DNA of 62,401 nt from Dimorphilus gyrociliatus (lineage: Eukaryota; Annelida; Polychaeta; Dinophilidae). Positions within the stretch are counted from its first letter, which is position 1. Every line of letters begins with the position of its first letter. Shown here piece after piece: positions 12,732-25,325 of the stretch. The translations under genes and the position numbers were made by a program. The notes beneath the pieces were generated by a model. It was not told the DNA's origin and made no database searches. It saw nothing but the letters and a program-made list of their open reading frames with translations. The stretch spans positions 1,048,217-1,110,617 of the forward strand of contig CAJFCJ010000014.1 in the NCBI GenBank assembly GCA_904063045.1, read 5' to 3'.

Positions 12732-15700
12732 TCAAGAATCCAGTTGTGTCAAGCCAGATGGTTGAGGCGAACTAGACATGGAATGGTAGCCCAAAGAGAA
12801 TGTATCATCTAGTGTTACGTCTCTTGCAGAGGCTCTAGAAGTCCTTGGAGTAGGTACAGGTGTTCCTGGTAATAGAGCTGGATCATCCATGGAGTGTTTA
12901 GCTTTCTTCAGTTTCTTAGATTTTTGCTTATTGTATCTAAAATCGTATAAGAACAAATTCTCTGCTCGCGGAGCAACTCCATTCTTTCTTGATTTAGGCT
13001 CATTCGACGAATCTGATGCCACTTTTAATCTGAAAATCAAGTAGGAAACAATGAAGGAAATCTTTTAATCGATTTCTTTTTCGGAATATGCAAATCGATT
13101 TTCTTACGTTTTCTTCTTTTTGCAAGCAAAGTAGTAAATAGTAAGACAAATGATGATTACGAAGAGCACGAAAACAAAGCAAAGCACTGATAGAGTGATT
13201 CTTCCTAAAGTCGTTTCGATCCACCAATTTTCGACTATGTCTGGTTCGTTTTCATAATTCGAAACTGTATCGAACGGAATTGACGACAAAACGCCAGTCG
13301 TTAAATTAGTGGATGGTTGTCCACCTTTTTTTGACGTGAAGGCTTGTACTTGGTTAGTTGTATAGAAATTTTTATCTTCTTCAATATTTGTTTCTTGTTC
13401 AGTTGTTGTTCCCTTAACAACGAGGGTACTCACGACGGTTTGTTGTCTGTAGAGGAACAGAATGAGGCTAAAAATTAGGTAGGGAATATCGCCTTATTCT
13501 TACGTAATTGATTTCCGTCTCCGCGAGGCGTTCCCCGTTGCTTTCGTCTTATTCCCAAAATAGATAGCTCTAGCAATAGAATCTGGGAAAATTTTTTGTA
13601 AACCTCTTAAGAAATTGTCTAAGTAATTCTTTTTAAAGTCATCAATGTCCAAATTGATAGTAAAATTTGTCAAATGACGCCTTGCATCGTAGGAATCGAT
13701 TCTTACTTTGGAAGATCTGTAATAAAAGTATTAATTAATATCTATGACTATAATAAGCATATAATTATCATACATTGAAACATCGGGTGGAACGCCGTTG
13801 TCAATAGCAATAACGTCGAATGTAAATTTTTCGTGCTTATAGGCTAACTTACGAACTTCTAGTGTGCCATCCATTCTTAATACAAAGTTTTCGTTGTCGT
13901 TTAATAATTTAAACGTGAGGTTTTTACCCTTTTCATCTATAAATAACACATTTTCATTGCTAATTATTATTAATAATGGCTTATCCTTTTAAAAAAATCT
14001 TGAAAGCTTTGATTTTATTACCTCTATCGCCGTCCGAACCTTTGAAGATTATTATGATATCTTTGTAATTAGCCCTAAAGTTTACTTCCAAGTTATAGAA
14101 ATTAGAAGATAAACGAGGTCTGTGGTCGTTGTCATCCAAAATTTGAATAGAGACGTCTGTAGTATCAGTCAATCCGCCTCCGTCAACAACTTCAATAAGG
14201 AAATCGATAGAATCAATTGACTCGGCGTCAATCGGATGTTTGGTTATCAAGAAACCTTCAGAGTCTACTTCAAAATACTTGGAAGCGGTTTCATTCAGTA
14301 TTTTGTAAGATTGAACATTGTACTTGACAGAATCCGGATCGTAAACATTAAAATTCAATACCTTATAGCCATCAACAGTATTCTCTTTTAGGTTTGTTTT
14401 GTAAAGCTTCTTTGGAAATTTAGGTGCATGATCATTATGGTCAATAATCGATATGTCTATAACGATTTTCGATTGAAGCCCTCCATTATCTGAGCATGTA
14501 ATCTCTAATTTGTAATAATTCGGTGTCGTATGGTCATCATAATCGATAGCCTTTATGAAACTTAATACTCCTGTCTTTGAATCTATGTTAAAGTAACCTT
14601 GACTTCCATTAAAAACGGCAGATATCCATATAGTTAATATATCTGCTGCATTAACATCAGTACACGTAATTGAAATGTCTACTTTAGCATTTTCATTGGC
14701 CTATTTATGTCAAAAATAAAAAGTAGGTAAATGAAGTATCAGACACAACTGACGACCCTTTTGGGGACGTCAATTGATTTGATGACTATATGTGTTCTAC
14801 GTTAAAAGTCATATAGTTTTCGTATTATTGTTATATATTGTATAAAATATACGTTACATTTATTTCATCGACTGCCACTTCTTTCTTATCGGAGGTCAGG
14901 GTCGGTGGTTGAATAGTCTCCACTATGTTTATAGTTAAAGTTTTCGTATCGTTTAAGCCAGATGCATCTTGTACAATAACTTTTATGCTTATAGTCTTTA
15001 ATGTTGTTGACTTAAAGTCATTAATAGCCTCGGAATAAATTCCACCGCCTTAGGGTGAAAAAATAAACAACATATATAAATAAGGTCATTTTAGAAAGGA
15101 ATGTTTAATAGTTTCTTCTTTGAGCTTACAAATATTCCAATCTTTAAGTATACTTACTCGAATCAACAGTAAAGTTACTTAATTGATTCGTCGGTGTTGT
15201 CGATACAATCGCGAATGTATGACTATCCCCAATATCTTCATCCTGAACGGAAATTGTTAATAATAACTTCCGACCACTCACATCCTTGCTTAGATTAATT
15301 GTTGTTGGTAAATTCACTATCGAGGGGGACTCATTAACGTTACAAATTGCAACTGTCAAGGTTGACGTAGCAGTCAAAGTTCCATCGTTTGCAACAATTG
15401 GTAAAAGGTATTGATTTGTCAATTCGTAGTTGAGCGATGCTCCGCTTTTCAAGCTAACCTCTCCGGCTATAAAAGAGAGAAAGGAGGAGGGGAAAAAAAT
15501 GAAATACTTGTTTAAATAACGTCATTTATACAACAATGAGAAAAATCAATTAAATAAATCGAAGGACACTCACAAGTGCCGTTGACGAGAAAATTATCGT
15601 TGAAAGATGTTAAAGTATAGGCGATTGCGTCGTTTTCTGGATCAAATACGTTAATAGTGAATAGCATTGTCTCTATGGCTAAATCCTCCGCAATGCATGA

Positions 15701-18700
15701 CGTTGAGTTTGGAAGATTAATAAACGACGGTGGTTCTTGAATGTCTGTCACGTTTACGGTTATATTCCAATCGACGCTTAATCCAGCCTTATCCGAAACG
15801 ACAACTTGTAGCTTGTGAGACGAAATTGCTTCGTAATTTAGGCCTGACGTTGTTATCTTTCCGTCAGCGTCTATAGAGAAGAAACCTCCACTAGGAATGG
15901 TTGTCAAATTGAAATATAAGATATCCCCAAAGTCTGAATCATTAGCCGTTACAGATATAATTTGGCCAATAAAATTTTCGTTAACAGCAATACTGAGTGG
16001 GAGGGACGTCACGAGAACAGGTGCTTCATTAATATCAATAACATTTATTGTTACAGTTGAGGTGTAATTAAGAGTACCGTCGCTAACATATACCTCCAGA
16101 ACGTATTGAACTCTTTCCTCGTAATTAGGGCTTTTAATAGTAACTAATTTACCATCCGCACTCACATTGAATGAATGAAAATTGTCTATTAACCCATACG
16201 TGACAGCATCTCCATCGTCGTCTGTCGACATCAAAGTATATAAGACGATTCCATTAGGCGTGTTTTCCGAAACGTTTAAAATTGTTGGCGCATTAGTTAG
16301 TACAGGGCGCTCATTAGTGTCTTCTATATTCACTGTCACATTCAGTGTCACGTAATTGTCTTCAGAGTCTTTTATGTTAATTTCAACTATGTATAAAGCT
16401 TGTTGCTCAAAATCAAACGCTGCAGTGGTCTTTAGTGTTCCTGTAAGAAAAAAGAAGAAAGGAGTAGAGAACAAGTGAATTTGATTGTCGAATAGGAAGT
16501 AATCCAAAGAGGGGAAGAGGCTATGAGGAATATATTTGAAGAAAAAGATAGAAAGATAGCCTAAAGTGTTTTAAATACCTGAAGAGTCCACGGTAAATGA
16601 ACTTGTGTTTGGAAAAACGCTGATAATTGTGTATGACAAGGGATCACTTTCTGGATCGGATGCGTTCAGTTGAAGTAGGAAACCCAAAGTATTTTCCTTA
16701 ATTGAGCATTGTTGAGTGGTTCCAGTGTAAACTGGCTTTTCATTAACGTTCAGAATTTGAATAGTTAAATTAGCGGATGCTTGGAGAACGGTGTCGTTGA
16801 CAGAGATTGTTAGCCAATATTCCGTCGTTGTTTCGTAATCGAGGGTGGAACCAGGAGCAAGCTTTATCGAACCCGTATTCGAATCGATAAGGAAAAATCC
16901 CATGACGGATTGTTTCTCTAAAGTGAAGTATAGTGCATCTCCTTCTTCATCTGAAGCTGAGACGCTGTAGATGGTATTAGAAGTATAATTCTCATAGATT
17001 ATAAGCGTCTTAGGTAGATTTAACAATAGAGGAGATTCGTTAACGTCGCTTATATTGACGTATAGAATTTTACTCTGTCTAAGGGATGTTGTATCCGTAG
17101 CAACAATTTCCAATGCATAGCGTTTAACAGTTTCGTAGTCTAAATTTGGATTAGAATTGAGCTTTACAATTCCACTACCAGTTATTGTAAAAGGCCCAGC
17201 AGACGGTTGAGTCCAATTTAGGCTGAAAGTAATAGAATCCCCAGTGTCCTCGTCTGAAGCTAAGACCGTGAGTAAATCGGCGGGCCCTGTATGATTCTCA
17301 TAAACAACGACCGTTGACGGTAAATTGTTTATGTTAGGCGTCTCTTGCTCATCTGTCACGTTTATCGTTAGCTGTTTTGAGTCTGTTAAGGTTCCGTCGC
17401 TAGCTTCAATAGTAATTATGTACTGCTTCACGCTTTCATAGTTTAAATTAGTGGGTGTTGAAAGTAAAATATACCCGGAGGCATTTACTGAAAATGCTCC
17501 ATTAGCAGGAACAATCGAGCTTAACGTAAATGTTATAGCGTCGTTATCCGGTTCTTGCACATCAACTTGAATTAGAGCAGTTGCCTGAGAGAACTCGCTT
17601 ATTGTCAAACTTGTCGGCAAGTTATTAATTGATGGAGTTTCGTTGACATCCGTTACATTAACTTGTAGTAGAGCGTAGCTTATTAACGAACCATCACTTG
17701 CTGAGACGTTCAGGTAATATTCGCTGACAGTCTCGTAATCTAGATTAGGATTTGATGCCAAAATGATTACACCGGAAGTTGGATTAATAGAAAATGCCAC
17801 GGATGTAGGCTGGACCGATGCTAATCCATATGTAATCACGTCTCCTTCCGGATCAGTGCAAGCAACAGTATGCAAATTAAGGGATGCTGTCCTACTTTCA
17901 TCTACAGAAACAACTGTAGGCAAATTTGTGAACAACGGAGCGTCGTTAATTATCTGAAATTGACAAATTAAGGATATTATAATTATATTTTATAGTTAAA
18001 CAGCTGTAAATAAACGCTTACATTTACGTAAATGGTAAATGTTTGGACGTCTGCCAAAACTCCATCAGAAGCCGTCACATTTAACTGATATACGGGGGTA
18101 GTAACGCCGTCCAAACTCGGATTTGCATTCAGGCTAACTTGTCCTATATATATTTGAAAGTTCATGATTGATTATGATTCAATTTAATATTATACAATAA
18201 TAAATCATGTGAATCATACAAACCGCTAGGATTTATTTGAAATGGAGCTGAAGGTGGATTTGACACAATACTATAAGTTAATGAATTTCCCTCCGGTTCG
18301 GTGACCGTTACAGTGAGTAAAATCCTCGTTAGCGTTTCATCATCCTTTATTAAAGTTAATATACTTGAACCGCTACTCTTAAAAAGCGACGAGAAAAAAA
18401 GATATAAAACTTACGTTGACCGTTGCATTTGCTGGTAAATTTGTAATTATTGGCTTTTCGTTAACATTCGTCACAGTAATACCAATGATAGAGGGTCCAA
18501 CACTAACCGAACCGTCGCTAATTGATACTTGAATGTTATAATTTATTTGAGTCTCAAAATCCAAAGGCGCGTTGACTTTTATTTGACCAGACGACGGATC
18601 AATAGTAAATGGTGTCCCGCCAACAATTGAAAAAGTCAACGTATCGCCAAGATTACCATCCGACGCAGTAAGCGTATATAGTACTGTATTAGTCGCTGCG

Positions 18701-20025
18701 TCCTCGGGTACACTTAGAGACGATCCGGGTAGATTATCAATAGTTGGCGGTACTTGAACTTCAGTTATATAAACCGAATATATTCCTTTAGTAGTATTGG
18801 TTCCATCGGATACGTCAATGGTTAAATTGTACAACTTGGTAACATCGTAATCGAATCCTGGACTCGAAGATACGGATATAACGCCGGCTGAAAGACAATA
18901 TAATTCAAATATAATAGTTCGTTAGGGAAATGGAAAGATTGGACGAATAGTAATAAATAAATGATAAAAATTTTCTGACTTGTTGGATGTATTGAAAGAG
19001 CTGCATTTGTCGGTGAGGACGTCATTGAGAATATGACAGCATCACCGTCTTCATCGGAAGCCATAACTGTAAATAGGTTTTGAGCTGTCGCGTGATTTTC
19101 AGCCAAAAAAATACTATCCGGTAAATTCGTAAAAACAGGAGGATCGTTGTCGTCTACAATTGTTACAGTAAAGGAGAAAACAAACATATGCCCTCCTGGG
19201 TCCTGTGCCAACAATGTAGCCGAAAAAGGACCTTTGTTTGCCGTTGCTTCAAAATTAATGGTTGGTCCAATAAATCTCATTTCTTGAGCTAGAAAATACA
19301 TTTTCTTTAGATTGAAAGTTAATAAGAAAAGTAAAACTCCAAATTTACTTACAAGCCGTATCAAAAGAAATCCAAGTTGGTTGCGAAGGAACCCAGAATT
19401 CAGAGAAAATCATAGTTAAACCTTCTGGATCTTCAATATCAAATTTCTTTATGACGTAAATAGGATCTGTATTTTCTTTCACATTAGCAATGTAAGTCCT
19501 AATGGGATTTTCAAACGAAATCTTTCATTCTAGCTGATTCTATGGAAAATTTTAAAAGAAAACTTACGGATAAGCATTTGTCGGATCGGATTGGGATCGT
19601 GGAGATTCATCAATATCAACTTCTAGGGAAACAGGGCCGGCCGTTCCACCACCAGAGTCAAAAAGTAAAATGTTCAAAGTTACGGTTGCAGTTGCCGCAG
19701 CACTTATTCCCGCACCAGTATAGGTTACAACTCCGGTTGAGATGTCTACATTGAAATTTGGCACAAGCGGAGTATCGAATGCGAAGAAGAGTGTATCGCC
19801 ATCAACGTCATTAGCAGTTATTGTAAAGATTGTAATTGGTGTAGGAGTTCCTTTAGCGTTTTCAGCCAGATATCCAGTTGCAGGTATGTTAGTAAATGTC
19901 GGATCTTTAATAAAAGATGTGAAGGTAAACTGTAATATTTCTAGTTAATCTAAACGTTCCTTACCTGCTCCAAAAGTTGTCGAGAAGAAGAATAATTGAA
20001 TGATTAGTAATCTAATCATTTCCAT
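12732..20025 (-). CDS. Large single-pass cadherin-repeat protein
   Basis: Cell-surface adhesion-type protein of 2011 residues in 16 exons: 19965..20025, 19568..19904, 19353..19498, 18980..19288, 18415..18887, 18224..18377, 18022..18143, 16579..17953, 15574..16440, 15158..15466, 14858..15048, 14022..14700, 13774..13936, 13504..13716, 13108..13446, 12732..13029. A signal peptide (MEMIRLLIIQLFFFSTTFGA) is followed by about 17 cadherin repeats. Typical motifs are LDYE and ASDG within repeats, and linkers of the form DVNExP followed by NLP. The two membrane-proximal linkers are the classical kind (DHNDHAP, DDNDHRP). A non-cadherin segment of about 70 residues (exon 14) could be a membrane-adjacent domain. 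A Thr-rich stalk, a transmembrane helix at about 1885-1907 and a ~104-residue Lys/Ser/Pro tail complete it. The tail has no catenin-binding motif that I recognise, so the subfamily is open. Confidence 0.9.
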
Positions 20026-21003
20026 TTTGTCTGCTCTGTTAAATATGGTAGATATCACCTTAATAATCAAGTATTCTATCTTTATTCCACTCCTTAATGA
20101 AAAATTTGGAAAAAAGAAAGAAAACTTTCAATAAAAACCAAAATAAGAAAAGTAAAATGAAACAAAAACAAAACCAAATAATAAAAAAACTTCTTCTCAC
20201 TTTTAAAGTATCCAAATCAGCTTCAAAATAAAGGAAAAATAGCGTAATTTAACTGAGTAACAATAAAAAGGAAAAGGAAGGAAGATAGAGAGAAAGATAA
20301 AATTGGAAAAAGTTTCTATTAGAATCTCTTCTTCCTTTTTTTTTAAAAAAAAAAAAATAACACTCTTTTCGGTAAGAGAGTACAAACTAATAAGAAGTCA
20401 AAGTGGGCAAGATTTTCCCACGAACTTTTGCGATTAAGCGAGAAAAAAAAATGAATACAGTAGTCTTACAATTGCAAGTTTTGTTTGATTATGGTATTAT
20501 TTAAATTACTATGGTCGTAATTTATGATTGATATTTAGCCCGAATAATATTACGTTTTCGAGCACTTCTTTTCAAGTTCGACCACTTGGTGATTTCTTAC
20601 TCGAAATTACCTTTTTATTAAATAAGAATAAACTTTGAGGAGATAGACAAAGATCCCTGACAACTTTGGATTATTAGAAGTAAATTGTTATCAAAACAGT
20701 GTTTGGTAGTTAATGACAAAGAAGAAAGTTGGTTATTAGTTATGAAATGTGATTAGTGTTTTAATAAAAATAAATAATTACATAAACACCTTCTTTTAGC
20801 CTAGTTATCAGCAAGGAAATGAATGAATGATCGCTTCTATCTTATATATAAACCATTTTTTGTATTAATCAACAAAATGGAATAAAAAGTAATAAAATCC
20901 AATTAATCTTTATTTATTTTTCCAATAAGAAGAACCTAATTAACATATACAAAAATAAAGAGAGAGAGAGAGGAGAAACAATAATAAACAAAATGGTAGA
21001 TTA
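20026..21003. other. Intergenic: cadherin promoter side
   Basis: This 978-bp stretch lies between the cadherin start and the stop of the next minus-strand gene. It contains homopolymeric A/T tracts near 20330-20357 and a (GA)n run near 20960. It should hold the cadherin promoter and the 3' UTR of the neighbour. No exon was recognised. Confidence 0.5.
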
Positions 21004-22008
21004 TTAGAAAATTCCTAACATTTTATTAGTTTTTCCATAAATGAATATTAGCTGATTTCCGTCATTATTAAAAGCAATTCTATGGGGTGCGTATGGTAGA
21101 GGGATTAGTAAATTTTTCATGTAATTTCCATTCTTATCGTACATATCTAGTCTATAACTTTCGTTACAGACGATGAATGTTTCGTCATCTGGAAAGCTGA
21201 TTATTTCAATCGGGTCTATTAATTGATTAATCCTTCTTAAGATACAATCATCTCTCCAGTTAATCATAAATACTGATTGTTTATTTTCATCACATAGTAA
21301 TATGACTTCTTCATTTAGGAGATCGGCCGAAATAATCTTTGAACCTTCGGTTTTACTATTCCATTCTATTTTCCAATCTGGTCTCGCATTTTCGTTACTG
21401 TCTTGTTTACTTAAAATAAGAGCGCCGTCCGTTTCAAGGCATAAGAGTAGTCTGTTATTTATTAATTTTAGCTGAGAGACGAATCTGCCCAATTGGTTCA
21501 ATCTGATTTCCAGATTAGGCATATGATGTCTTTTCTTCATTGTCCATATTTGCACGGCTCCCTCGTACCGATTCGATAAATAAATATATTGTTGTTGGTG
21601 ATCGATGGCAAAACCAAAAATTAATCTTGGTTCCCTATAAACTGGTATAGATTTCGATAAGTTTCTTGAGTTATATTTGACTATTTCGGATTGGTCTCTT
21701 CCCTGAAAGAGAATGTAGAAGATATCATCTCCAACGTACGACAACTGAATAATCGTAGCATTTCTCTTATTCGACGGCTGTAGCTGGTAAACACGCTTAA
21801 CAGTTCTGGTTTCCTTTACGATCTCTTCATTTCTTACTCGATAGCTTCCAGTTTGACCTGATAGTATATATATATATATATATGCATGTTTTATTCAAGA
21901 TATCTTTGCCACCACATTTAATACTATTCAATTATTATATTGAAATCAGTTTTACTTACGAGGTTTGTCGGATGAATGTTCTATTGTCCATCTGGCATTA
22001 CGATCCAT
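21004..22008 (-). CDS. Uncharacterised propeller-like protein
   Basis: I do not recognise the family. Two exons, 21960..22008 and 21004..21857, join through a consensus donor (GTAAGT) and TCAG acceptor in a shared CGT codon, giving 300 residues. There is no signal peptide or transmembrane segment, so it is probably cytosolic. From about residue 55 onward the sequence alternates short hydrophobic beta strands with turns at roughly 40-residue spacing. Examples are IFGFAIDHQQQYIYLSN, IISADLLNEEVILLCDENKQ, IEIISFPDDETFIVCNES and HRIAFNNDGNQLIFIYGKTN, reminiscent of NHL or WD-type beta-propeller blades such as those of TRIM-NHL proteins. The N-terminal 50 residues are charged. The propeller assignment is an inference from strand pattern only. 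Confidence 0.65.
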
Positions 22009-22393
22009 AAATCAGCTATATAAGTAATGTATTTCTTTTACTAATAAGTTTTTAGATGTATGAGGATATAACTATCTATACAATGCGTTAGATATGCCAT
22101 ACAATACAATACAATACAATACAATACAATACAGAAGTCTCAATATGGCCTAAACATTTTAAGCCTAGTTCTGTTAGTAATTTCCAACCAGAACACTTTT
22201 TTTCTTTACTATTATCTATCTATCTATCTAGATTTATCTCACTTTCCCTGACGTACAAACACGCTGTGTTTAATATTGTATTGACAGACTTTGCCTGGAT
22301 TCGTAATCTGGTTGAAATGAAGCTAAAGTTTATAAAGATAGAATATAAAAATAGGGAAAAAAAACCATATCATGAACTATTTAAATATTTAAA
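22009..22393. promoter_or_regulatory. Divergent intergenic spacer with short tandem repeats
   Basis: This 385-bp spacer separates two divergently transcribed orphan genes and must hold both promoters. It contains about six ACAAT units (22100-22133) and four CTAT units near 22213-22230. No clear TATA box or initiator could be fixed. Confidence 0.4.
22100..22133. repeat. (ACAAT)n pentanucleotide microsatellite
   Basis: Six to seven perfect copies of the pentamer ACAAT lie in the spacer between the two divergent orphan genes. Confidence 0.9.
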
Positions 22394-23632
22394 ATGAATA
22401 TTCAAATAACACTGCAGTGTTCACTGATTTATTTAGTATTAATTAACTTTGTAAACTGCATATATAAAGAAATTATTGACGTAATGCATCTTAAGGATAA
22501 CTCTTATTTTCATTTTCATTTTCGAAAAGAAAATAAGACTGCCAACATTTTTATAAGAGATGATATAAAGATTACTAAAAAAGGATCGCTTGAAACGCTG
22601 AGATCTTATGATAATCTTATCCTTAGGCGAGAAGGATTAGGAAGAAAGCCTATATTTGTTTTGCCAAAATTCGAATTTTATAACTTAAAGCGTTTAACAA
22701 CTCTTGAAGGATCAAATAAATTCGCTAGTACATTATTCAGCCTATCTGCATCGTTAACCACATTTACAAAAATAAGGGTATTGGATGAATTAAATTTAAT
22801 TAGCGATAATTTAGTATGTAATGGTGAGATTGATTACGTGAAACAAATAATATTTAAATTAGTTAAATACAACGTATCGTTCTATAGAGGATTTTATTAC
22901 TTTGACAATAGAATATGCAAATTAATTGTAAAAAAAGTATCCAATTTTCAATTATACCTGATACCAATTCATAGGAGGGTACTAGTGTTTAAAATGATTA
23001 TTATCAATATTAATATAAAAGATAACCTAACAATCTATACGGAAAGTAAAGAAAGAGATTATGTATTTTTGCATCTGACTGGTACTTTAAAAGAGTCTCT
23101 TTTGTTTGCTAGAGTTCAATTCTTGGAATTGTTAATCAATTTCTTGGAAAAGCCAACAGAACATACTGAATTCGTCAAAGCAATGATCTACAGAGTATGT
23201 ATGGGAAAAATGACTACTTTTATTGATTCTAATTATTCAAATTGGTATAAGAAACTCCAATTGAACTATAATAATAATAAGAAATGTCAACAGCATAATT
23301 TTAGTTTGTTCAAGTCGAATAATTTCGATCAGGAGATTTTTAGAGAACGGAATTATTATATAATCATTTTCCTCTTAATCATCGTTACTATATCTTGCTT
23401 TATGGTTATTCTTTGGGTTGATTTATTCTATATAAAAATCAGACAATTTGCTATTCTAAAGAAGCGTATTCTAGCTAAAAAAATACCGATAAAATGTAAC
23501 ATTAATTTAACGGTTTTATCGTTAATGCTGGAATTTGAATTGATGAATGAAAGACTCGAAAGAGCTAAACTACTCAACTCAAGTTATAAAGATGAATACT
23601 ATCCTAAGAGAGCAGCTTCAATTCATTATTAA
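22394..23632 (+). CDS. Intronless type I membrane protein, orphan
   Basis: No family recognised. A single open frame of 412 codons without introns starts at an ATG preceded by AAA. Residues 1-22 look like a secretory signal peptide (hydrophobic LIYLVLINFVNC). An ectodomain of about 295 residues rich in Ile, Asn and Lys follows, with several Cys and N-glycosylation sequons (for example NKT, NVS, NLT, NYS). A strong hydrophobic segment at about 321-347 (IIIFLLIIVTISCFMVILWV) should span the membrane, leaving a basic cytoplasmic tail of about 65 residues. The length far exceeds what random AT-rich sequence would leave open, and the signal peptide plus anchor layout supports a real gene. It may be lineage-restricted or fast evolving. 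Confidence 0.7.
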   Translation: MNIQITLQCSLIYLVLINFVNCIYKEIIDVMHLKDNSYFHFHFRKENKTANIFIRDDIKITKKGSLETLRSYDNLILRREGLGRKPIFVLPKFEFYNLKRLTTLEGSNKFASTLFSLSASLTTFTKIRVLDELNLISDNLVCNGEIDYVKQIIFKLVKYNVSFYRGFYYFDNRICKLIVKKVSNFQLYLIPIHRRVLVFKMIIININIKDNLTIYTESKERDYVFLHLTGTLKESLLFARVQFLELLINFLEKPTEHTEFVKAMIYRVCMGKMTTFIDSNYSNWYKKLQLNYNNNKKCQQHNFSLFKSNNFDQEIFRERNYYIIIFLLIIVTISCFMVILWVDLFYIKIRQFAILKKRILAKKIPIKCNINLTVLSLMLEFELMNERLERAKLLNSSYKDEYYPKRAASIHY

Positions 23633-24244
23633 CTACCCTTTTTAAGAGCCATATTTCGTTAAAAAAAACACAACATAAATAGAATGGAAAGACGAGTTGG
23701 GAGGAGGGAAGTAGAGACTCATAAATTCCCATATTGATTTACTCTATAAAGAAATAAAACGATAAAGGGTCTAACAAAATATAATATAATACAGTAAATC
23801 TAAAATCTGGGTTATACATTTCTATTTTGTTGTTGTCAATAAGCCATCTTATATATGTTTATTATACTTTAAGATGACTATAATTTTTCTATTTACGTTA
23901 GAAAAGAGAGAGAGAGAGAGAGAGAAAAGAAGAGGAAGAAGGAATAGATAGATAGGTACAGATAGTCTTGTCAGAGAGAGAGAGAGAGAGAAAGAAGAAA
24001 ATAAATAATTTCATCAATTCTATACATGCACAACATAATTACTATTTACATAGATTTATAAAAGTTTGTTATTATTAAAATAATCTATTTCAGTTTTTTG
24101 TTAAGTTTACTTTAGATATAAAAGAAATCAGGTTTTGCCAGAGGGCTCTTTACATTGCCAACATGACCTTTACCATTTCTTTAGAAATACATTTATTATC
24201 ATTATTTAAATTAGATAAATAGATTATCAAAAGCATTAAAAGAA

Positions 24245-24278
<34 letters not shown>

Positions 24279-25325
24279 TTTATATATATATACAGTCTAT
24301 ATACTATTTACAATATGCGTTGTTAATTTTGTAGTAATTACCTTTATCCAAATGTAATTATTTCAAATTTTCCTCTTTTTTCTCTTTTTACGTATATATT
24401 ATTAATACAATGATCTATTATGTGACAAATTAGTAAAATTACAATTGAAATGGACCATTTCCTGCCTCGTATTGATACAATGCCATCCTCTTCTATTTTT
24501 TCTATAATACTTTACACGTTGTATTATAAATATAGATAGTTGCCTACAATAACAAAAGCTATACTACTATAAGCTTCATCTCGAACTGGAAGGATTTAAA
24601 CGAATATTGGACCATTACATCTTAAAAATCGATAAGAGTTTATTTAAATAAATCATTTGTTATATTTCATATAAACATTATTTTACGCAACGTATTTACT
24701 TGATTTTAATAATGAATTAACTGAATCTTACACTATAAAAATCGAAAAAGAATATTTCTATAATATCTAAAAAAGAAGTTTTAAGCCTATAATAAGTTCT
24801 GTTATTAATAGCTAATAGATTGCGTCTGCAAAATGTATAAATATTGTGAGTAGTATCATGATAATTACAAATATGATATGGTAAAATATATCATATTAGC
24901 TTATTTTATATATAAATCGCAATAAATAAAACAAATTTCCTTTGCTTATAATTCTATTTTAACTGTATATTAATGTTTATATATACAGTATATTTTATTA
25001 TAACATTTGAATAAATTAATTATTTAAAACATTAGTTAAAGTTAATTAATAAAACGAAAGGTTTTACAGTAATACAAAACATGTCGTAAGATTATTAACG
25101 TTTTTTACTATTTTATCCAAAAAGGAATAGAATAAAATATAGTAAAAATAATAACATTACAACTGCAGATGTCGCTTCTGTATTACTTTACGTTTTTTTC
25201 TTCTCTTTTTTTTTATTATAAAGAAACATAGAAGTAGGAAAAGTTCTATAACAAAAATTTGAAAAAAAAACTGATCCACTTGAACACGAGTTTTTTTTTG
25301 TGATAAGATTTTTTTCTAAATATGT
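23633..25325. other. Convergent intergenic region, repeat-rich
   Basis: The 3' flanks of the membrane orphan (plus) and TRIP11 (minus) meet here. The region is AT-rich with (GA)n near 23906-23992 and TA tracts near 24245-24295. Nothing else was recognised. Confidence 0.6.

Noticed and set aside
17763-17957. 64-codon plus-strand frame
   Set aside because: It is a shadow of the cadherin exon on the other strand.
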